A program made the position numbers and the translations under genes. The notes under the pieces were generated by a model that saw only the letters and a list, made by a program, of their open reading frames with translations, did not search any database and was not told the origin of the DNA. A stretch of 64,000 nucleotides of DNA from CBDDHT01 sp965228615 (GTDB lineage Bacteria > Pseudomonadota > Alphaproteobacteria > Rhizobiales > Methyloligellaceae), in the NCBI GenBank assembly GCA_965228615.1, contig CBDDHT010000004.1:2790001-2854000 (forward strand), read 5' to 3'. Shown here piece after piece: positions 17,865 to 27,945 of the stretch (positions are counted from its first letter, which is position 1; every line of letters starts with the position of its first letter).

Positions 17865-20800
17865 TTATCGAAGCGCCGCAATCAACGAGTCGTCTTCAAG
17901 CGTCTTACGCGCTGTCACATTGCCATCGGCAGCGGCACGGATCAACCATTTCAGAGTTTGATCTTCCGCCTCCATGAGCGTTACAGCCATAGCGATGAAG
18001 AGTTCAGCTTGCCCCTTCGGCTCAGCCAGCCCTTTCGAAAGCCGAGACATCAGTGACTTCATTTCGGCAGTCGGGCCATTTTGAGCAAACATCTCGGCAG
18101 CTGCGGGTGCCAGCTTTGGAAGATAGGCACCGAAGCGCCCCTTCAAGGCTTCATCCATCCAGTGCACAGCCTTGTTCGTATCCCGCTCAACGCCAACACC
18201 AAGTGCATGGGCGAGAGCAAAGGCCAGCTGGCCGAACGGTTCTCCTTGCTCCGCAGATTTGCGTATCCAAGTCGCAGCTCTTTTGTTTTTAGCCACCCCT
18301 TCATCCGTCGTTGGATTCGGACCATAGGCACTGTTCATTCCAAGGATCAGCATTGCGAGCGGATCTTGAGCCGCCGCCGCCGTTTCGAGGACTTCGTCCG
18401 GCGACACTTCGGCCGCAATCCGCCCAAGCCCGATCAACCTCCGTCCGGCATGGCGGGACTTGGCCCCAAAAATGTGGGCGATAACATCGCGAGCGACGCT
18501 GGCGACAGCGGTTGAATCCTGGGACGCTCGCACGGATATCGGATCGCTTTTCGAATACAGCCCTTCCATGACTGCCTGCGCGATACTGACCTCCACGAGA
18601 GGCAATAACCGATCGACGATTCCGCCCTCGACAATCTTATTGATCCATTTCCTTGCCAACAGTTCGTCAGACGGGCCGCCGATCCCATTGGCTGCCAGAA
18701 AAGCCATGCCGGCCATACCGAGGATGTTTCCTTGCTCGGCTGCTGCTTTGGTGTGTGCCCTCAGCACGTATCCATGCTCAGACGCAGCACTTTCGTCGCT
18801 GCCAAATGCGAAGCCGCTGCCGATAAGCAATTCGAGGCTGCGAACAGCTAAGGTCAGATGCGCGGTCTCGTTGCCTTGAGCAGCCGCATTTCTGATCGAT
18901 GTAAGGCCATCTTCGGTGTCTGGTCCCAAGATCAAACCATAGACCAGTTCTGCATCGCCCGGACGTTTGCCAAAATCCGATAGAAAACCAAGCACGATGT
19001 CTGTAGCAGCGGCTGCTTCGGCCGAAGAGAATCCCACGGACGCGGCCTGAGCTTTCGATATCTCTGCAACAGCTTCGAGGACGCGTTCATGAAAACCGCT
19101 CTTGAGAGCTTGCCCGATCCAACGCAGCGCCTGTTTCGGGTTTTTCTCGACGCCCAGGCCATGGGTGAAAATCGCACCGATAACGAACTTGCTGAAATCA
19201 TCGCCGGCATCGGCGGCGTCTCTCAGCAGGAGCGCAAGCCGACCGGCGCTTTCTCCCTGGCCGCTGTCTAGAAGCTCAACCGTCATAATGAACGCCGCCA
19301 ACGAATTACCAGCCCGAAAAGCACGCGTTAGCCAGCGCTTCTCGTGATCAACCGAACTTGACAGACCGGGATAAGCCATCGCTATCACAAATTCGGCGCC
19401 CCCCCGCTCAAGGCCAAATCTTGAGACGAACTGTTCAAACACTGTTTCCGAGAGTTTCGCATGGCGTCGGCGCTGCTCCTGGCTCATTTCCGAAACCCAC
19501 ACATTGAGCAGCTGACGCGGTCGGAGCTGCCGTGCGATGGGCGATTGAACTGCCTTGTTTGCCCAGGAGAGCGCGAGCGATTCATCAACAGCAACACCAA
19601 TACCTTCCGCGTGGGCAACCGCGAGCAAAGCCATGGCATAACCGTCACCTAACGCTGATGCCTTCTCCAACAATTCGACTGCACGCTTATGGTTTTTTTC
19701 GACGAAATGCCCTCGGAAATGCGCTTGGCCAAGCCGAACCATCGCAGCTGTCGATCCGGCTTCCGCTGCTTCTCGCAAGACGAACGGACCTTCAGAACTC
19801 TCTAGTAGCGGCGACATAAGTGCGCGGCTGAGCTGGAAGCGGAATCGCGCGTTCCTCGGCGCGATCAAAAGAGCTTCGCGGCAGTGTTTCACTGCATCTT
19901 CGAGTTGATTGAAATCGGACTCAAAAATTCCGGGTGAAACCCTGTCCCGATCAAAGGGGCTGGCTGCGAGCCGATCACATTCATGCGGCGGCTCAACCAC
20001 TGCTAAAGAGGATCCACTCTTTTGCGGCACATGAGCAGGGTCCGCTTCGTCAAGCCCTGGTTTGTGCTCAGCGACTATCCGTGGTTTTTCCCCATTACGT
20101 TTCGATGCGTTCCTCCCAGCGACGGTTCCTGCCTCTGAGGGCTTGGACTTCTGTCGAAGTTTTATCAAACGCGTCCTTGCCAAATCGGCAAAGAAACTCT
20201 CGGGAAAACGCTCGATGTAGGCTTCCAGATCACTGGCGGTATTCGTCTCTTTGACAAAGTTCCAAGCCTCGGCTGCGGGGCTCATAGGTGGACTTGGCTC
20301 AGTTTTTGTCACTGGAGACGGCTGCACGGCTTTGGCAGGCCGCAGCACAATCTCGCCGATTATCTGGTCATAGTAAGCGGGTTGTTGGCGATGCGGCACG
20401 GTTCCGGCAAGAGCGCTCACTTCGCGCTGTAACGTTTTTGCAAGCCCCACATGCGTAAGACCCGGTGTGTTCAGAAGCGGCAAGAGCTTCCGCGTGAAGA
20501 CGGAATTCTCGTCGGGGTCGGCATCGGAAAGACGATCTAAGGCTGTCTGGCCAATCCCTGCCGAAAAAAGCACAAAGACACCGCTTGGCGCATTGACCCG
20601 GGCTAAACCGCGCGAACTCCCGATACTGCGTACACCGGTTGCTGCAAATGGATTGTCGCGACAGGCATCAAGTACGAAGAAGGAAGCGGCTGCGCCACGC
20701 CTTTGAACCCTTGAAACAAGAGCACTAACCGCTATCGCCTCGTCGCGGACCAATCCCTCCTCCCCAAGCCGCGGTTTCGGCATATCTGTCGGTATCAGAT

Positions 20801-21122
20801 AATTTTCCGCTCCAATGGCAACGCCATGGCCTGCGAAAAAAAGGAAAGCTTGATCGCCGGGGGAGAGATCTGCCGTAAAATCCGCAAGTTTGCGGCTCGT
20901 CTGCCGACGGGTCAGATCCTCTCCATGATGAACCTTGAATCCAATCTGCTTGAGCGTTGCAGCCACTGACCGGGCATCGTTTGCCGCTTTCAGTAGAACA
21001 GGAAGATTGCTGTACGCGTTATTGCCGATGACGAGCGCGATGCGTTTTGCAGCCGCGGCTTCGAGCGACCCGACAAGTGTCAGCAAGACGGCGAATAGCA
21101 GTTGAACAGCGACTCTTGGCAT
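17865..21122 (-). CDS. Caspase-fold protease with Sel1-like repeats
   Basis: The 1085-residue protein starts with a signal peptide (ending A-A-A-A), then a caspase (peptidase C14) domain of about 230 residues. R-I-A-L-V-I-G-N-N-A-Y opens the fold, F-F-A-G-H-G holds the catalytic His and V-L-D-A-C-R-D-N-P the catalytic Cys. The rest is a long helical array with Sel1-like units such as A-x-x-G-x-x-x-A-x-x-x-L-G (near residues 450-520, 630-700, 790-850 and 900-1010), probably a protein-binding superhelix. The domain pair is common in alphaproteobacteria but substrates are unknown. The start has a strong GGGGGAG. It is flanked by convergent genes on its 3' side and is monocistronic. Confidence 0.88.
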   Translation of the reverse strand: MPRVAVQLLFAVLLTLVGSLEAAAAKRIALVIGNNAYSNLPVLLKAANDARSVAATLKQIGFKVHHGEDLTRRQTSRKLADFTADLSPGDQAFLFFAGHGVAIGAENYLIPTDMPKPRLGEEGLVRDEAIAVSALVSRVQRRGAAASFFVLDACRDNPFAATGVRSIGSSRGLARVNAPSGVFVLFSAGIGQTALDRLSDADPDENSVFTRKLLPLLNTPGLTHVGLAKTLQREVSALAGTVPHRQQPAYYDQIIGEIVLRPAKAVQPSPVTKTEPSPPMSPAAEAWNFVKETNTASDLEAYIERFPESFFADLARTRLIKLRQKSKPSEAGTVAGRNASKRNGEKPRIVAEHKPGLDEADPAHVPQKSGSSLAVVEPPHECDRLAASPFDRDRVSPGIFESDFNQLEDAVKHCREALLIAPRNARFRFQLSRALMSPLLESSEGPFVLREAAEAGSTAAMVRLGQAHFRGHFVEKNHKRAVELLEKASALGDGYAMALLAVAHAEGIGVAVDESLALSWANKAVQSPIARQLRPRQLLNVWVSEMSQEQRRRHAKLSETVFEQFVSRFGLERGGAEFVIAMAYPGLSSSVDHEKRWLTRAFRAGNSLAAFIMTVELLDSGQGESAGRLALLLRDAADAGDDFSKFVIGAIFTHGLGVEKNPKQALRWIGQALKSGFHERVLEAVAEISKAQAASVGFSSAEAAAATDIVLGFLSDFGKRPGDAELVYGLILGPDTEDGLTSIRNAAAQGNETAHLTLAVRSLELLIGSGFAFGSDESAASEHGYVLRAHTKAAAEQGNILGMAGMAFLAANGIGGPSDELLARKWINKIVEGGIVDRLLPLVEVSIAQAVMEGLYSKSDPISVRASQDSTAVASVARDVIAHIFGAKSRHAGRRLIGLGRIAAEVSPDEVLETAAAAQDPLAMLILGMNSAYGPNPTTDEGVAKNKRAATWIRKSAEQGEPFGQLAFALAHALGVGVERDTNKAVHWMDEALKGRFGAYLPKLAPAAAEMFAQNGPTAEMKSLMSRLSKGLAEPKGQAELFIAMAVTLMEAEDQTLKWLIRAAADGNVTARKTLEDDSLIAALR

Positions 21123-21346
21123 CCCGCTCCCCCAGAGACCGGAATATCATGGTGAGATACAAGTCTAACACGCCCCAACGACAGGACTGCAAGTCGTCTG
21201 TTGTCTGACGCGCAAAAGCTGCGCGAATGCAATGATCCGTGAGGATTATTGCGACGACGCGACCAGCTCCCATATGACTGTCGGCAGCCCGCAAACCTCT
21301 CAGAAACGCCAGCATTTACGTCGAAATTCCAATGGAGACCGGCGAT

Positions 21347-21696
21347 ATGACCTTGATCTCGAGAGCGGCGCTTTACTACTCGGCCGCATCTTTTGGCGGA
21401 CTGGCTGTTGCCCTCAAAGCCTGGCGACTGGGAAACGCTGGAGTCGCCGATGCAATTGTCGTGGCTGTATAATACCAGCGGCGGTCAGTATTGGCCCGCT
21501 ATGGCTCAGAGCACTTGTCCTGACGCTTGCCCCAGTTCTGGTCGCGCTTGCTGTCTTTGTACCGCTGAGAGGAGGCGCACCATTTGCGCTCGAACAAGGT
21601 GTCATTGCACCGTTCTACATCTACGCTATCAACGTTCCCTGGGGTCTCTCGACCGCGTATCTTGGCCGCTGGTTTGGCGCGCAACCTGGGACCTGA
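21347..21696 (+). pseudogene. Small membrane protein, apparently frameshifted
   Basis: An ATG at 21347 with GGAGA upstream opens a frame of 41 hydrophobic residues that stops at 21470. From there a second frame, one base back, continues with a long hydrophobic run ending in a TGA at 21694-21696. Joined together they give a plausible protein of about 115 residues with three to four membrane segments. Either the gene is broken, a base is missing in the sequence, or translation is shifted. No family was recognised. Confidence 0.4.
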
Positions 21697-21708
21697 AATT
21701 CGAACAGC

Positions 21709-22863
21709 CTATTGAGCCGCTTCCTTCAGCATCTCACGCGCGATGATGAGCTGTTGGACCTGGGACGTACCCTCATAGAGCCGGTACAAACGAACATCCC
21801 GGTAGAAGCGCTCGATCCCATATTCCGAGATGTAGCCGGCGCCGCCGTGAATCTGTACCGCACGGTCGGCGACCCGACCGATCATCTCCGATGAATAGTA
21901 TTTACAGATGGCCGCCAGCTTCGTGATGCTCTCACCAGCGTCCTTTCGGCGAGCACCGTCGAGAACCATCGCTCTTGCGGCGGCAGCCTCAGCTTCGGAG
22001 TCCGCCAGCATGGCCTGGACTAACTGGAATTCGGCAATCGGTTTGCCGAATTGTTCACGCTCGAGCGCATAGCGCACGCTGTCGCGGATAAGCCGTTCCG
22101 CATTGCCGACGCACATCGCCGAGATCACGAGACGCCCCCGGTCGAGAACCTTCATTGCCGATTTGAAGCCTTGACCTTCGACACCGCCCAAAAGGGCGTC
22201 CGCCGGGATTCGGCAATCGTCGAAAATGACATCGCAGACATGGGCACCCTGTTGGCCCATCTTCTTATCGGGTTTTCCTAGCGAGAGACCCGGCGAATCG
22301 GCTTCGACCAGAAATGCTGATATTCCAGAGGCCCGCGGATCGTCCGGATCAGTGCGCGCCATGACAGTAAAAACCCCGGCCCGCGCCGCATTGGTGATAT
22401 AGCGCTTGGTTCCATTCAGAACATATTCGTTGCCGTCCATTCTCGCGGCCGTTCGAAGCGATGCGGCATCCGACCCCGCGCCAGGTTCCGTCAAGGCAAA
22501 TGACCCCACCATTTCTCCACTTGCGAGTTTGGGGAGGTATTTCCGCTTTTGCTCCTCGGTTCCATCGATGACAATGCCCTGACTGCCGATGCCGGTATTC
22601 GTTCCGAAGACCGAACGGAATGCCGGCGATGTGTAGCCAAGTTCGAAAACGACGCGAACCTCCTCCTCCACGCTCAATCCGAGCCCGCCGAACTCTTCAG
22701 GGATCGAGAGACCGAAAAGGCCGAGGTCACGCATAGCCTGGACGATCTCCTCAGGCACCTCGTCATTGTCGGCGACTTGAGCCTCTATGGGAATCAGGCG
22801 CTCCGCAACGAAACGTCGGACAGTATCGATGAGTTGATCGAAGGTTTCGGTATCCAGGGCCAT
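21709..22863 (-). CDS. Acyl-CoA dehydrogenase
   Basis: The 384-residue flavoprotein shows the full family pattern. L-T-E-P-G-A-G-S-D is near residue 125, the dimer contact is K-R-Y-I-T-N-A, and a Q-I-H-G-G-A-G-Y-I-S-E-Y segment precedes the R-L-Y-E-G-T-S-Q-V-Q motif whose Glu is the usual catalytic base. It oxidises an acyl-CoA at C2-C3 and passes electrons to ETF. A good GGGAGG stands before the ATG at 22863, so the longer reading upstream was rejected. It follows the NDP-forming synthetase by 19 bases and completes an activation plus oxidation pair. Confidence 0.93.
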   Translation of the reverse strand: MALDTETFDQLIDTVRRFVAERLIPIEAQVADNDEVPEEIVQAMRDLGLFGLSIPEEFGGLGLSVEEEVRVVFELGYTSPAFRSVFGTNTGIGSQGIVIDGTEEQKRKYLPKLASGEMVGSFALTEPGAGSDAASLRTAARMDGNEYVLNGTKRYITNAARAGVFTVMARTDPDDPRASGISAFLVEADSPGLSLGKPDKKMGQQGAHVCDVIFDDCRIPADALLGGVEGQGFKSAMKVLDRGRLVISAMCVGNAERLIRDSVRYALEREQFGKPIAEFQLVQAMLADSEAEAAAARAMVLDGARRKDAGESITKLAAICKYYSSEMIGRVADRAVQIHGGAGYISEYGIERFYRDVRLYRLYEGTSQVQQLIIAREMLKEAAQ

Positions 22864-22882
22864 AGCCGGGCCTCCCTTGCGT

Positions 22883-25015
22883 TCAGTGTTCTGTTCGACG
22901 AACCAGCAGACAGTCGAGCGCCATGGCACCCTGCCCTTTATCCAGGACGACAAATGGATTGAGATCGACGCTCTCAATGTGAGAGGCATTTTCGGCGGCA
23001 AAATTGGACAGCGCGACGAGCGCATCCGCGAGCGCATCAATATCGGCCGCCGGGCGACCACGTACGCCTTCCAGAATACGCGAACCCTTGGTCTCGAAGA
23101 TCATGGCCATCGCCTCATCGCGATCAAATGGCGCGACCCGAAAAGAGACGTCATTCAGGACTTCGACGAATATCCCTCCAAGACCAAACATGACCGCGGG
23201 ACCAAAGACCGGGTCGACCTGGACGCCGAGGATGGTCTCGATACCGCCTGAAACCATAGGTGAAACAATCACACCATCTGGCTTGGCGGCGGGAAGCGCC
23301 TGACGCGCTTGCTTCAACAATCGATGGAATGCGGCGCTCGCCATTTCGGGTCCGGCCACGTCGAGCAAGACACCACCGATCTCGGATTTATGGGCAATCC
23401 CATTGCCGCTGATTTTCATCGCCAGCGGACCGTCGAGTTCTGTCGCTGCCTGTTCCGCCTGTGCCGCATTGACGGCAAGCCGTGCATCAACCAGCGGAAC
23501 ACCCGCAGTTGCGAGCAATTTACGCGATTCCCATTCACTCAAGGTCTCGGTCTCGAGGTCCTCGTCGGTAGCGGGACGCGAGACAAAAGAAGCGCCTTCC
23601 CCGTCACGAGCAAAGCTCTTTCCGAATTTCGTCAGGGCTGCGACGGCAGCGATAGCGCGGCAAGGATCTTCGAAGGTCAAAAAGCCTTCGTCACGGTAGC
23701 GGGCGACGGCCTCATCCGGGCCAACCATCGAGAGAATTATCAGACGGTCCGGGAACTGACTTCGCACGGCTTTCAGTTCGCGCAACATGTCTTCCATAAT
23801 GTAGGGAGACGAGGCGACAACGGTGAAAAAGGCCACAACGACTTCATAGCCGCCATCTTCGAGCATGACGGTGAAATTCGTGCCGACCAGGCTCATATCG
23901 TTAAACGCGTGGGCCGTAATGTCGACAGGATTGAGAGCCGAAGCAAATGGCAGTTTCTCGATCAGACGCGCTTGTGCCTCCGCCGGCATTGGCGCGACAT
24001 TGAGTCCCTGACCCGATGCATAGTCGGCCATCTGCACGCCGACACCGCCTGAAATCGACACCAGGCCGATCCGATCGTCATTCGGAAAGACCCCGGCGGT
24101 ACACGCATAGGCAACATCCAGCATCGTCTCTGTCGTGTCGGCACGCTGCACGCCATATTGCCGGAACACCGCATCATAGATCGCATCGGATCCGGCGAGT
24201 GAAGCCGTGTGTGAAGCGGCCGCCGCAGCTCCTTCGGCGCTCCGGCCAACCTTCATGAATATCACGGGTTTGCCCTTTGCCCGCGCCAAGGCGAGGCTTT
24301 CCATCAGCCGAGGACCGTTCTTGACGCCTTCGGAATAGGCCGCGATGACACGAACTTCATCCGCCTCTGCCGCCCATGCTATGCACTCGGCAACATCGAC
24401 ATCGCATTCATTGCCAGTGGTAATGACAGCATGCACGCCAATCCCCATGCCTCTGGCGACAGCGTAGAGATGCGAGCCATAAGCGCCACTCTGGGTGATG
24501 ATGGCCAATGGGCCGGATGCCGTGATTTCTGTATCGAGCGTCGAAGAAAATGTGGCGAAGAAGGCTGTATCGAAATTAAAAATTCCGAGACAATTCGGCC
24601 CCAGAACACGCATTCCTGTGCGCTCGGAAATCTCGACAATCTCATCCTGCCACTCCGCCCCCTGTCCGCCGACTTCGGCAAATCCTGAACTGAAGACGAT
24701 CGCCGATTTCACGCCAACGCCCGCACACTCTTCGACGGCATACCGGGCGATCTTCGCCGGCACGGCTATGATCGCGCAGTCGACGGGTCCGGGCAGATCA
24801 CGTACGGACGCATAGGCCTTCAGACCCTGAACGGAATCCCTGTTGGGATTGACTGGATAAACCGTTCCCTTGAAGCCGCTTTCGCGCAAGTAGCGCAGTG
24901 GTCGCCCACCGATCCGGATCGGATCGTCGGAGGCGCCGACAATGGCTACCGAATTCGGAGCGATCAGAGGCTGCAGGGAAGGACGTCGACTGGAACTTGA
25001 GGGCTGGGAACTCAA
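22883..25015 (-). CDS. NDP-forming acyl-CoA synthetase, second copy
   Basis: The 710-residue protein has the same domain order as the synthetase at 14994. A CoA-binding domain with V-A-I-V-G-A-S-D-D is near residue 23, ligase domains follow with the phospho-His in S-H-T-A-S-L near 267, and an ATP-grasp domain lies at the C-terminus. The start is a TTG at 25015 with AGAGG five bases before it. It is a diverged paralogue, not a recent copy, and is in an operon with the acyl-CoA dehydrogenase downstream. It presumably activates a related acid. Confidence 0.88.
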   Translation of the reverse strand: MSSQPSSSSRRPSLQPLIAPNSVAIVGASDDPIRIGGRPLRYLRESGFKGTVYPVNPNRDSVQGLKAYASVRDLPGPVDCAIIAVPAKIARYAVEECAGVGVKSAIVFSSGFAEVGGQGAEWQDEIVEISERTGMRVLGPNCLGIFNFDTAFFATFSSTLDTEITASGPLAIITQSGAYGSHLYAVARGMGIGVHAVITTGNECDVDVAECIAWAAEADEVRVIAAYSEGVKNGPRLMESLALARAKGKPVIFMKVGRSAEGAAAAASHTASLAGSDAIYDAVFRQYGVQRADTTETMLDVAYACTAGVFPNDDRIGLVSISGGVGVQMADYASGQGLNVAPMPAEAQARLIEKLPFASALNPVDITAHAFNDMSLVGTNFTVMLEDGGYEVVVAFFTVVASSPYIMEDMLRELKAVRSQFPDRLIILSMVGPDEAVARYRDEGFLTFEDPCRAIAAVAALTKFGKSFARDGEGASFVSRPATDEDLETETLSEWESRKLLATAGVPLVDARLAVNAAQAEQAATELDGPLAMKISGNGIAHKSEIGGVLLDVAGPEMASAAFHRLLKQARQALPAAKPDGVIVSPMVSGGIETILGVQVDPVFGPAVMFGLGGIFVEVLNDVSFRVAPFDRDEAMAMIFETKGSRILEGVRGRPAADIDALADALVALSNFAAENASHIESVDLNPFVVLDKGQGAMALDCLLVRRTEH

Positions 25016-25154
25016 CGCAACCTCTTGAGTAGTGGCTCTGCTGGATCAATCTGCTTGGCACAAGCGGCTCATGAATGCAAAGAAAGAGCGTCAAGCTCCC
25101 GTACCAGAGCATTGAATATCTTGCAGAGCCGTTCAGCACACCGGGACAATGAGA

Positions 25155-25940
25155 ATGCCTTATCCCCAACTCTTCGATCTGACCGGGAAAGTCGCCATCG
25201 TCACGGGTTCGACCAAGGGCATTGGCAAGTCAATCGCCGAGACATTGTCTCATGCGGGCGCCAAAGTCGTTATCTCCAGTCGCAAGGCCGACAAATGCGA
25301 GCAAGTTGCCGACGACATCAAAGGTAACGGCGGCGAAGCGATCCCGGTACCGTGCAACATCTCTCACAAGCAGGATCTGCAAGCTTTGATCGACCGGACA
25401 ATCGATCATTGGGGTCGGATCGACGTGCTCGTCTGCAATGCAGCCGTCAATCCTTACTATGGCCCGCTGGCAGAGATCTCCGACGACGCCTACGACAAGA
25501 TCATGGAGACCAATGTCAGAAGCAATCTATGGCTCTGTAATATGGTCTTGCCGCAGATGGCGGAGCGCCGGGACGGTGCCGTTATCATCGTCTCGAGTAT
25601 TGGCGGGCTGAAAGGGAACGACAAGCTCGGCGCCTATGGGCTGTCGAAAGCGGCGGACATGCAGCTCGCACGCAACCTCGCCGTCGAATGGGGCAGAAGC
25701 AATATTCGCGTTAACTGCATCGCCCCAGGACTGGTGCGTACCGACTTCGCAAGGACCCTCTGGGAAAATCCGGACGCTCATGCACGGGCGCTTGCATCCT
25801 ACCCGATCGGACGCCTGGGAGAGCCGGAAGACATTGCGGGCGTTGCCCTCATGTTGGCCGCGCCGGCAGGCAGTTTCATCACCGGCCAGACGATTGTCGT
25901 GGATGGCGGGACAACAATCGGTAGCGGCGGCTACACCTAA
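25155..25940 (+). CDS. SDR-family oxidoreductase
   Basis: The 261-residue classical short-chain dehydrogenase has T-G-S-T-K-G-I-G-K near residue 18, N-A-A-V-N near 92, the catalytic Ser in S-S-I-G-G and Y-G-L-S-K (Tyr and Lys) near 160. The C-terminal V-V-D-G-G-T-T matches FabG-like and gluconate-dehydrogenase-like members. The start at 25155 is preferred over the ATG at 25149 because of spacing from GGGA. It is divergent from the synthetase operon, 139 bases away. Confidence 0.88.
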   Translation: MPYPQLFDLTGKVAIVTGSTKGIGKSIAETLSHAGAKVVISSRKADKCEQVADDIKGNGGEAIPVPCNISHKQDLQALIDRTIDHWGRIDVLVCNAAVNPYYGPLAEISDDAYDKIMETNVRSNLWLCNMVLPQMAERRDGAVIIVSSIGGLKGNDKLGAYGLSKAADMQLARNLAVEWGRSNIRVNCIAPGLVRTDFARTLWENPDAHARALASYPIGRLGEPEDIAGVALMLAAPAGSFITGQTIVVDGGTTIGSGGYT

Positions 25941-26232
25941 GGCCTTTTGCCGATCACAATTATCGCGCCGGCAAAGAGAATCAACGCCTTGCTGCGGTTT
26001 CGCCACAAACTTCTCTAGACTTGGGCCCGAGGGAAATCAACGTTCCACCGCGAGCGATCTCGCATTTCTGTGAGGCAGCACCGCTCAGATGCAACCGGCG
26101 GGAGCATCGTTGATTGTCTGGTCCGGCAGCTTGGCAAAATCCTTCACGCAACGGGGGTTGGCATCTCCAGGATAGGTGACTCTGTTCTGGCAGGAGCCTG
26201 GGGCACGACCGTAGCGCAGTTGGAGTACGCCA

Positions 26233-27408
26233 ATGTTAGTCCGAGTTTCGGCGGTTTTTGCCGCCGGTTTCATGCTGTTTGCCGGGACTGCCCCCGCAAT
26301 GGCCCAATCCATCACTCAGGGTGCGAATATCGCGCAGGCAGCACCCGTCGCGAGGCAAAAACCGGCCGCGCGCGTCCCTCTGGAGGGCTTGCCGGAAGCC
26401 GAGATGCGGCGCCGCATCAATGCCTGGGTGGTTGGCGTTGCCGCTGGAAAGCTCGAAGGCACGCCCGTCAGACTTGTCGAAGAAATGTCCCGGGTCCTGG
26501 ACGATGGCGAGGATATGCAGGTGCTCCCGATCATCACCCGCGGCCCGTCTTCCAATGTGCACGCGCTTCTTTATCTTCGCGGCATCGATCTCGCAGTGAT
26601 TAACGGCGATGTGCTCGACTATTTCGGCCGCGTGAAAAAGATCCCGCTTATTCAGCAGCGGATCAACTACATCACCCAGCTCTTCAATTCGGAGGTCCAC
26701 GTCCTCGCTCGACCGGAAATCCGGAGCCTCGCCGACCTTGCCGGCAAGAACGTCAACTTCAATACCAAAGGCACGTCGGCAGCATTTACAGGTCCGGTGG
26801 TGTTCGATCGGCTTGGCATCAAAATCAAGAAGACCTTCGTTCCGCACCCGATTGCCATGCAGGAAATGAAGAAGAGCGACAAGTATGCGGCCGTGGTGTT
26901 CGTCACCGGCAAACCCGTACGCCCATTGGTCAAGAAGAAATGGCCCAAGGGCTTCCGCCTGCTGCCGGTTCCCTATAGCAGCAAGATGGCGGATTCGTTT
27001 CTTCCATCAACGCTCGAGGCGCAGGATTATCCGAAGCTGATTGCCAAAGGGAGCCAGGTGCGGACGATTGCCGTGCCCACTGTTCTCGCGGCATTCAACT
27101 GGTCGAGCAAAAACCCCCGTTATGCACGGGTGAAAAAATTCGTGGATTATCTGTTCGATCGCTGGGACCGCTTGCAGAAAAAACCGTTCCATCCAAAGTG
27201 GCAGGAAATCAATCTTGCTGCGGAGATTCCGGGATGGCGCCGATTGCCGATGGTTCAGAGGAAACTGAACGAACGCCGGATCGCCGCCGAGCAAGCCGCA
27301 CGAACGGCAACGCCGGCCAGTACGGCAGCGCCGTACAACAACAAGACGCAGGAGCAACTCTTCAACGAGTTCCTCAAATGGTACGATCAACGTGAGGCGC
27401 GGCGATAG
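26233..27408 (+). CDS. TAXI-family TRAP substrate-binding protein
   Basis: The 391-residue protein has a signal peptide (core A-V-F-A-A-G-F-M-L-F-A-G, ending M-A-Q) and the core of TAXI proteins: V-L-P-I-I-T-R-G-P-S-S-N-V, L-R-G-I-D-L-A-V-I, and S-L-A-D-L-A-G-K-N-V-N-F. The C-terminal 60 residues are an extra Ala/Thr-rich linker with a short helix. TAXI proteins work with a fused DctQM membrane protein, but none is adjacent, so this is an orphan binding protein. TTGGAG precedes the start. Confidence 0.8.
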   Translation: MLVRVSAVFAAGFMLFAGTAPAMAQSITQGANIAQAAPVARQKPAARVPLEGLPEAEMRRRINAWVVGVAAGKLEGTPVRLVEEMSRVLDDGEDMQVLPIITRGPSSNVHALLYLRGIDLAVINGDVLDYFGRVKKIPLIQQRINYITQLFNSEVHVLARPEIRSLADLAGKNVNFNTKGTSAAFTGPVVFDRLGIKIKKTFVPHPIAMQEMKKSDKYAAVVFVTGKPVRPLVKKKWPKGFRLLPVPYSSKMADSFLPSTLEAQDYPKLIAKGSQVRTIAVPTVLAAFNWSSKNPRYARVKKFVDYLFDRWDRLQKKPFHPKWQEINLAAEIPGWRRLPMVQRKLNERRIAAEQAARTATPASTAAPYNNKTQEQLFNEFLKWYDQREARR

Positions 27409-27440
27409 CCCGCTTCCGCCGAGACTATTTCTCTATAAGG

Positions 27441-27478
27441 GATGGCGTGCCACTGGCTGGGCACGCCGTCGCTTTTTG
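27441..27478 (+). terminator. Rho-independent terminator after TAXI gene
   Basis: An 11-base stem GATGGCGTGCC pairs with GGCACGCCGTC across an eight-base loop, with one G-T pair. It is followed by GC and a run of five T. It lies 32 bases after the stop of the binding-protein gene. Confidence 0.7.
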
Positions 27479-27519
27479 AGTAGCTTGCGCGTCACCGAAA
27501 CAATCGAGGTCAAGACCAG

Positions 27520-27933
27520 ATGTCATGGATGGGTGGCGGCGATGGCTATGCAGAAGATACGGTGGCAACCGGTCTCCTTACCAATATCCGTTTCGACCCG
27601 AAGGACCCGGACTCCTACTTCAACTGGCATGAAACACGTGGCATTCGCCGAGAGACTCTGGAGGCCCTCTACCGCGACCCCAGATCCAAGGTCGGCGATC
27701 TGGAACGCCTCTACCGTAAGGCTGGAATCGACATTCAGGACCTGAAGGACCTACTCGACGAGGCCGCAGACTCGACAACCCTGTCAGCTGTCTTCAAGGC
27801 CAACAAGAAATCCTACAGTACCAAACCCAAAACGCGCCGCCTCCTGACGACGCTCAAAGCGGTCTTCGGGCTCGCTGCCCTCATTGCCGCAACAGCGTTG
27901 ATCGTCCTTCCGTTTGTCAGCTCTTGTGAGTAG
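27520..27933 (+). CDS. Hypothetical single-pass membrane protein
   Basis: The 137-residue protein has a charged N-terminal 110 residues with predicted helices (E-T-L-E-A-L-Y-R-D and D-L-E-R-L-Y-R-K-A repeats) and one C-terminal membrane helix at about 113-133. It ends close after the membrane, as in tail-anchored proteins. GAGG stands before the ATG. No family was recognised. It converges with the secreted protein gene 12 bases away. Confidence 0.65.
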   Translation: MSWMGGGDGYAEDTVATGLLTNIRFDPKDPDSYFNWHETRGIRRETLEALYRDPRSKVGDLERLYRKAGIDIQDLKDLLDEAADSTTLSAVFKANKKSYSTKPKTRRLLTTLKAVFGLAALIAATALIVLPFVSSCE

Positions 27934-27945
27934 AAGCGCCTTGAT

